Shown: positions 22,291 to 23,793 of the stretch, one piece after another | Layout: every line of letters begins with the position of its first letter | Position numbering within the stretch: position 1 is the stretch's first letter | NCBI GenBank assembly: GCA_964621645.1 | Contig: CAZUMH010000046.1 | Location: 1-23,793, forward strand | DNA: 23,793 nucleotides | Origin: CAZUMH01 sp964621645 | GTDB taxonomy: Bacteria > Zhuqueibacterota > QNDG01 > JAGLOF01 | Reading direction: 5' to 3' | Notes under the pieces: generated by a model | The model's input: the letters and a program-made list of their open reading frames with translations, nothing else | Databases searched by the model: none | Told to the model about the DNA's origin: nothing | Made by a program: the position numbers and the translations under genes

Positions 22291-23793
22291 TCAATTGAGA
22301 TAGATCGAATCGGAACTCTCGTTGCCGCTGGAGTCGGTAGCGTATACAGTCAACTGGTCACCGCTGGCGTTCTGTCCGCTGGGGATCAGCAGAGTGACGG
22401 TGGCGCCGGTTTTATCATTATTGAGAAGGAACGTAATATTATCGGTGGAAAGCACGTAGGTGGTATCGCCGCCGGCCTCGGTCATGGTGCAGCGGAGACT
22501 GGAGATATATTCGTTGGCATCAAGCTGCAGCGTCACGGTGGCCCAGGAGCCGCCGCCGCTGTTGTTGGCGGACCCGGACTGATTATGCAGGTTGAGAACG
22601 GGATCGGTCTGATCGGACACGGAAATGGCGCTGGAGAGCGCGCTCTCGCCCGCGTCGTTACCGGCGGTGATATAGTAGCTGACCGTGGTCCCGTGGGAGA
22701 AGGGGGTCTGGATACCATCGTCGTCGAAATAGTCGAACTGGGCCGGGAGCGTGGTACCGCTAGTCTGCTGCTGGACGTTGTCCATGGCGGTGATCGTCGC
22801 AATGCGCACCCGGTCAGTGTTCTTATTGTCATCTCTGGCGTAGATGAAATACTGGGACGACCCGGCCACGGTGTTCCAGATGAAATTGATACCGGTGGTG
22901 TTATAATCAGCATACCAGGGAGAGCCCATGTTCAGGCTGAAGTTGGTCACCTGCGCCGGAACCGTCATATCCGTCATGGTGGTGAAGGTGATGGAACCGG
23001 TGACATAATCGCCGTCCAGAGCCTGGGAGAAGACGCGGTAGTCAAGATTATAGGTGTGATCCGGTTCCAGATCGCCCGCCGGGGTGATGATCACGGTCTT
23101 CTGGTCAGAGCTCAGAGATGCGGATATGTTCAGATAGGGCCCGGCCGCGGATTCGTAGAAGTTAAGGTACCCGTCCACCTGAGACAGATTGACCGCCATT
23201 GAGAAAGTAATCTCGATCGGCGTATCAAGCGGGAAGTCGTTGTAGTCGCCTTCAAACCGTTCCAGATTGGTCGATACGAACTCGATGCCCGGCTGTGTAT
23301 AGAAAGTGTAGGATTGGTTGAAGCCGAGGTTGTCGGTGGAGAGGCCCATGATATCCAGCCGATACTGGGTGCCGGGGACCAGATTAGTCTGCGGATCGAT
23401 GGTGATGGTGAGGCCGCCGGACCAGCTGGTGTCGCATTCCACTACCTCGTTATCATTGGGAACGTTGACCAGGGTCACCTGGAAACTGGCGGGATTCATT
23501 GTCTTGGAGAAGGTCGCCGTCAGAGAAGCGTCCACCGAAAATTCCTGAACGTTAATGAAATTATTATTCACGATAAAGGGATTGGCAGCCTGCGTCTCCA
23601 CGATGAAGTTTTGCACATCCATGGTGGCGCCGGCGATCAGGTTGGGCTGCTGGAAATCCATGCCCCAGGAACGTCCGGATTGCACGAACGGCATGGTGTA
23701 GAGCACCACGCTGGGGGCGCTGGGAAGACTGTCGAAGGTGAAGAATCCGCTGGCATTGGTGGTTGCGGTGTAGCGGCCCGGATAGATGTTGTA
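22291..23793 (-). CDS. Extracellular multidomain protein with Ig-like and Fn3-like domains, N-terminus beyond the window
   Basis: The frame is open to the window edge, giving about 500 C-terminal residues. The first part (NIYPGRYTATTNASGFFTFDSLP) resembles a carboxypeptidase-regulatory/prealbumin-like domain. Two Big_5/SbsA-type Ig-like modules follow, marked by LTATFSKTMNPASFQV with LVPGTQYRLDI, then IEITFSMAVNLSQVDG with LEPDHTYNLDYRVFS. An Fn3-like module (VPAQVTNFSLNMG to SYYITAGNDAGESALS) and a final beta-rich domain (VTLQLDANEYISS to YATDSSGNESSDSIYLN) end the protein. It is rich in Thr, Ser, Asn and Asp with few Lys and almost no Cys, typical of exported proteins. I see no C-terminal sorting signal, membrane anchor or catalytic motif. 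A surface or secreted structural or adhesive role is inferred. Confidence 0.82.
   Translation of the reverse strand, partial: YNIYPGRYTATTNASGFFTFDSLPSAPSVVLYTMPFVQSGRSWGMDFQQPNLIAGATMDVQNFIVETQAANPFIVNNNFINVQEFSVDASLTATFSKTMNPASFQVTLVNVPNDNEVVECDTSWSGGLTITIDPQTNLVPGTQYRLDIMGLSTDNLGFNQSYTFYTQPGIEFVSTNLERFEGDYNDFPLDTPIEITFSMAVNLSQVDGYLNFYESAAGPYLNISASLSSDQKTVIITPAGDLEPDHTYNLDYRVFSQALDGDYVTGSITFTTMTDMTVPAQVTNFSLNMGSPWYADYNTTGINFIWNTVAGSSQYFIYARDDNKNTDRVRIATITAMDNVQQQTSGTTLPAQFDYFDDDGIQTPFSHGTTVSYYITAGNDAGESALSSAISVSDQTDPVLNLHNQSGSANNSGGGSWATVTLQLDANEYISSLRCTMTEAGGDTTYVLSTDNITFLLNNDKTGATVTLLIPSGQNASGDQLTVYATDSSGNESSDSIYLN

Noticed and set aside
22189..23202. A 337-codon plus-strand open frame rich in Gly, Val and Ile
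   Set aside because: It lies entirely opposite the ychF promoter, the terminator and the Ig-like gene; its Gly/Val richness is the complement of Thr/Asp/Asn codons on the real strand.

Overview
The window reads as a piece of a Gram-negative, probably uncultured bacterium assembled from short reads: it contains a 100-N scaffold gap inside a tandem repeat. LPS-type heptose biosynthesis (a heptose-1-P adenylyltransferase fused to a GmhB-type phosphatase), a membrane-anchored periplasmic PpiD-like foldase, a secreted M28 peptidase and an extracellular Ig/Fn3-type protein imply an outer envelope. The long Ala/Glu tail on ribosomal protein S16 and the 6-bladed beta-propeller protein fit the wider FCB (Fibrobacteres-Chlorobi-Bacteroidetes) neighbourhood. 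I cannot name the phylum from sequence alone.

Layout. (1) 1-1450 is a strikingly AT-rich block holding the 3' part of a frameshifted beta-propeller gene and a small secreted six-cysteine protein. A gene-poor stretch (1413-1842) follows, with a strong terminator and a cluster of TTGCAT motifs. (2) 1843-6295 is the classic SRP/ribosome operon ffh-rpsP-khpA-rimM-trmD-rplS, closed by a terminator. S16 carries a tail of over 200 residues built partly from 48-bp repeats, and the scaffold gap lies inside it. (3) 6387-10137 carries a class-III-like sirtuin, uvrC and the heptose fusion gene, ending at a bidirectional terminator. (4) 10309-12117 (minus strand) is a PpiD/SurA-type foldase, divergent from uvrB-purD (12401-15696), which overlap by 4 nt; both directions have recognisable sigma70-type promoters. 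(5) 15697-16142 has no credible protein gene but several strong hairpins, a nested long-range helix and a terminator: a candidate noncoding RNA. (6) 16143-22150 is a minus-strand run ychF, acyl-CoA synthetase, M28 peptidase, M24 peptidase and a DUF6125-like protein. ychF and the M28 gene appear to have their own promoters. (7) 22291 to the window end is the C-terminal half of a multidomain extracellular protein on the minus strand, with a terminator after its stop.

Most of the window is housekeeping: protein targeting, ribosome maturation, tRNA modification, nucleotide excision repair (uvrB and uvrC) and purine synthesis. The least ordinary items are the AT-rich propeller plus cysteine-rich peptide pair, the repetitive S16 tail, the HldE2-GmhB-type fusion and the structured intergenic region at 15.8-16.05 kb.
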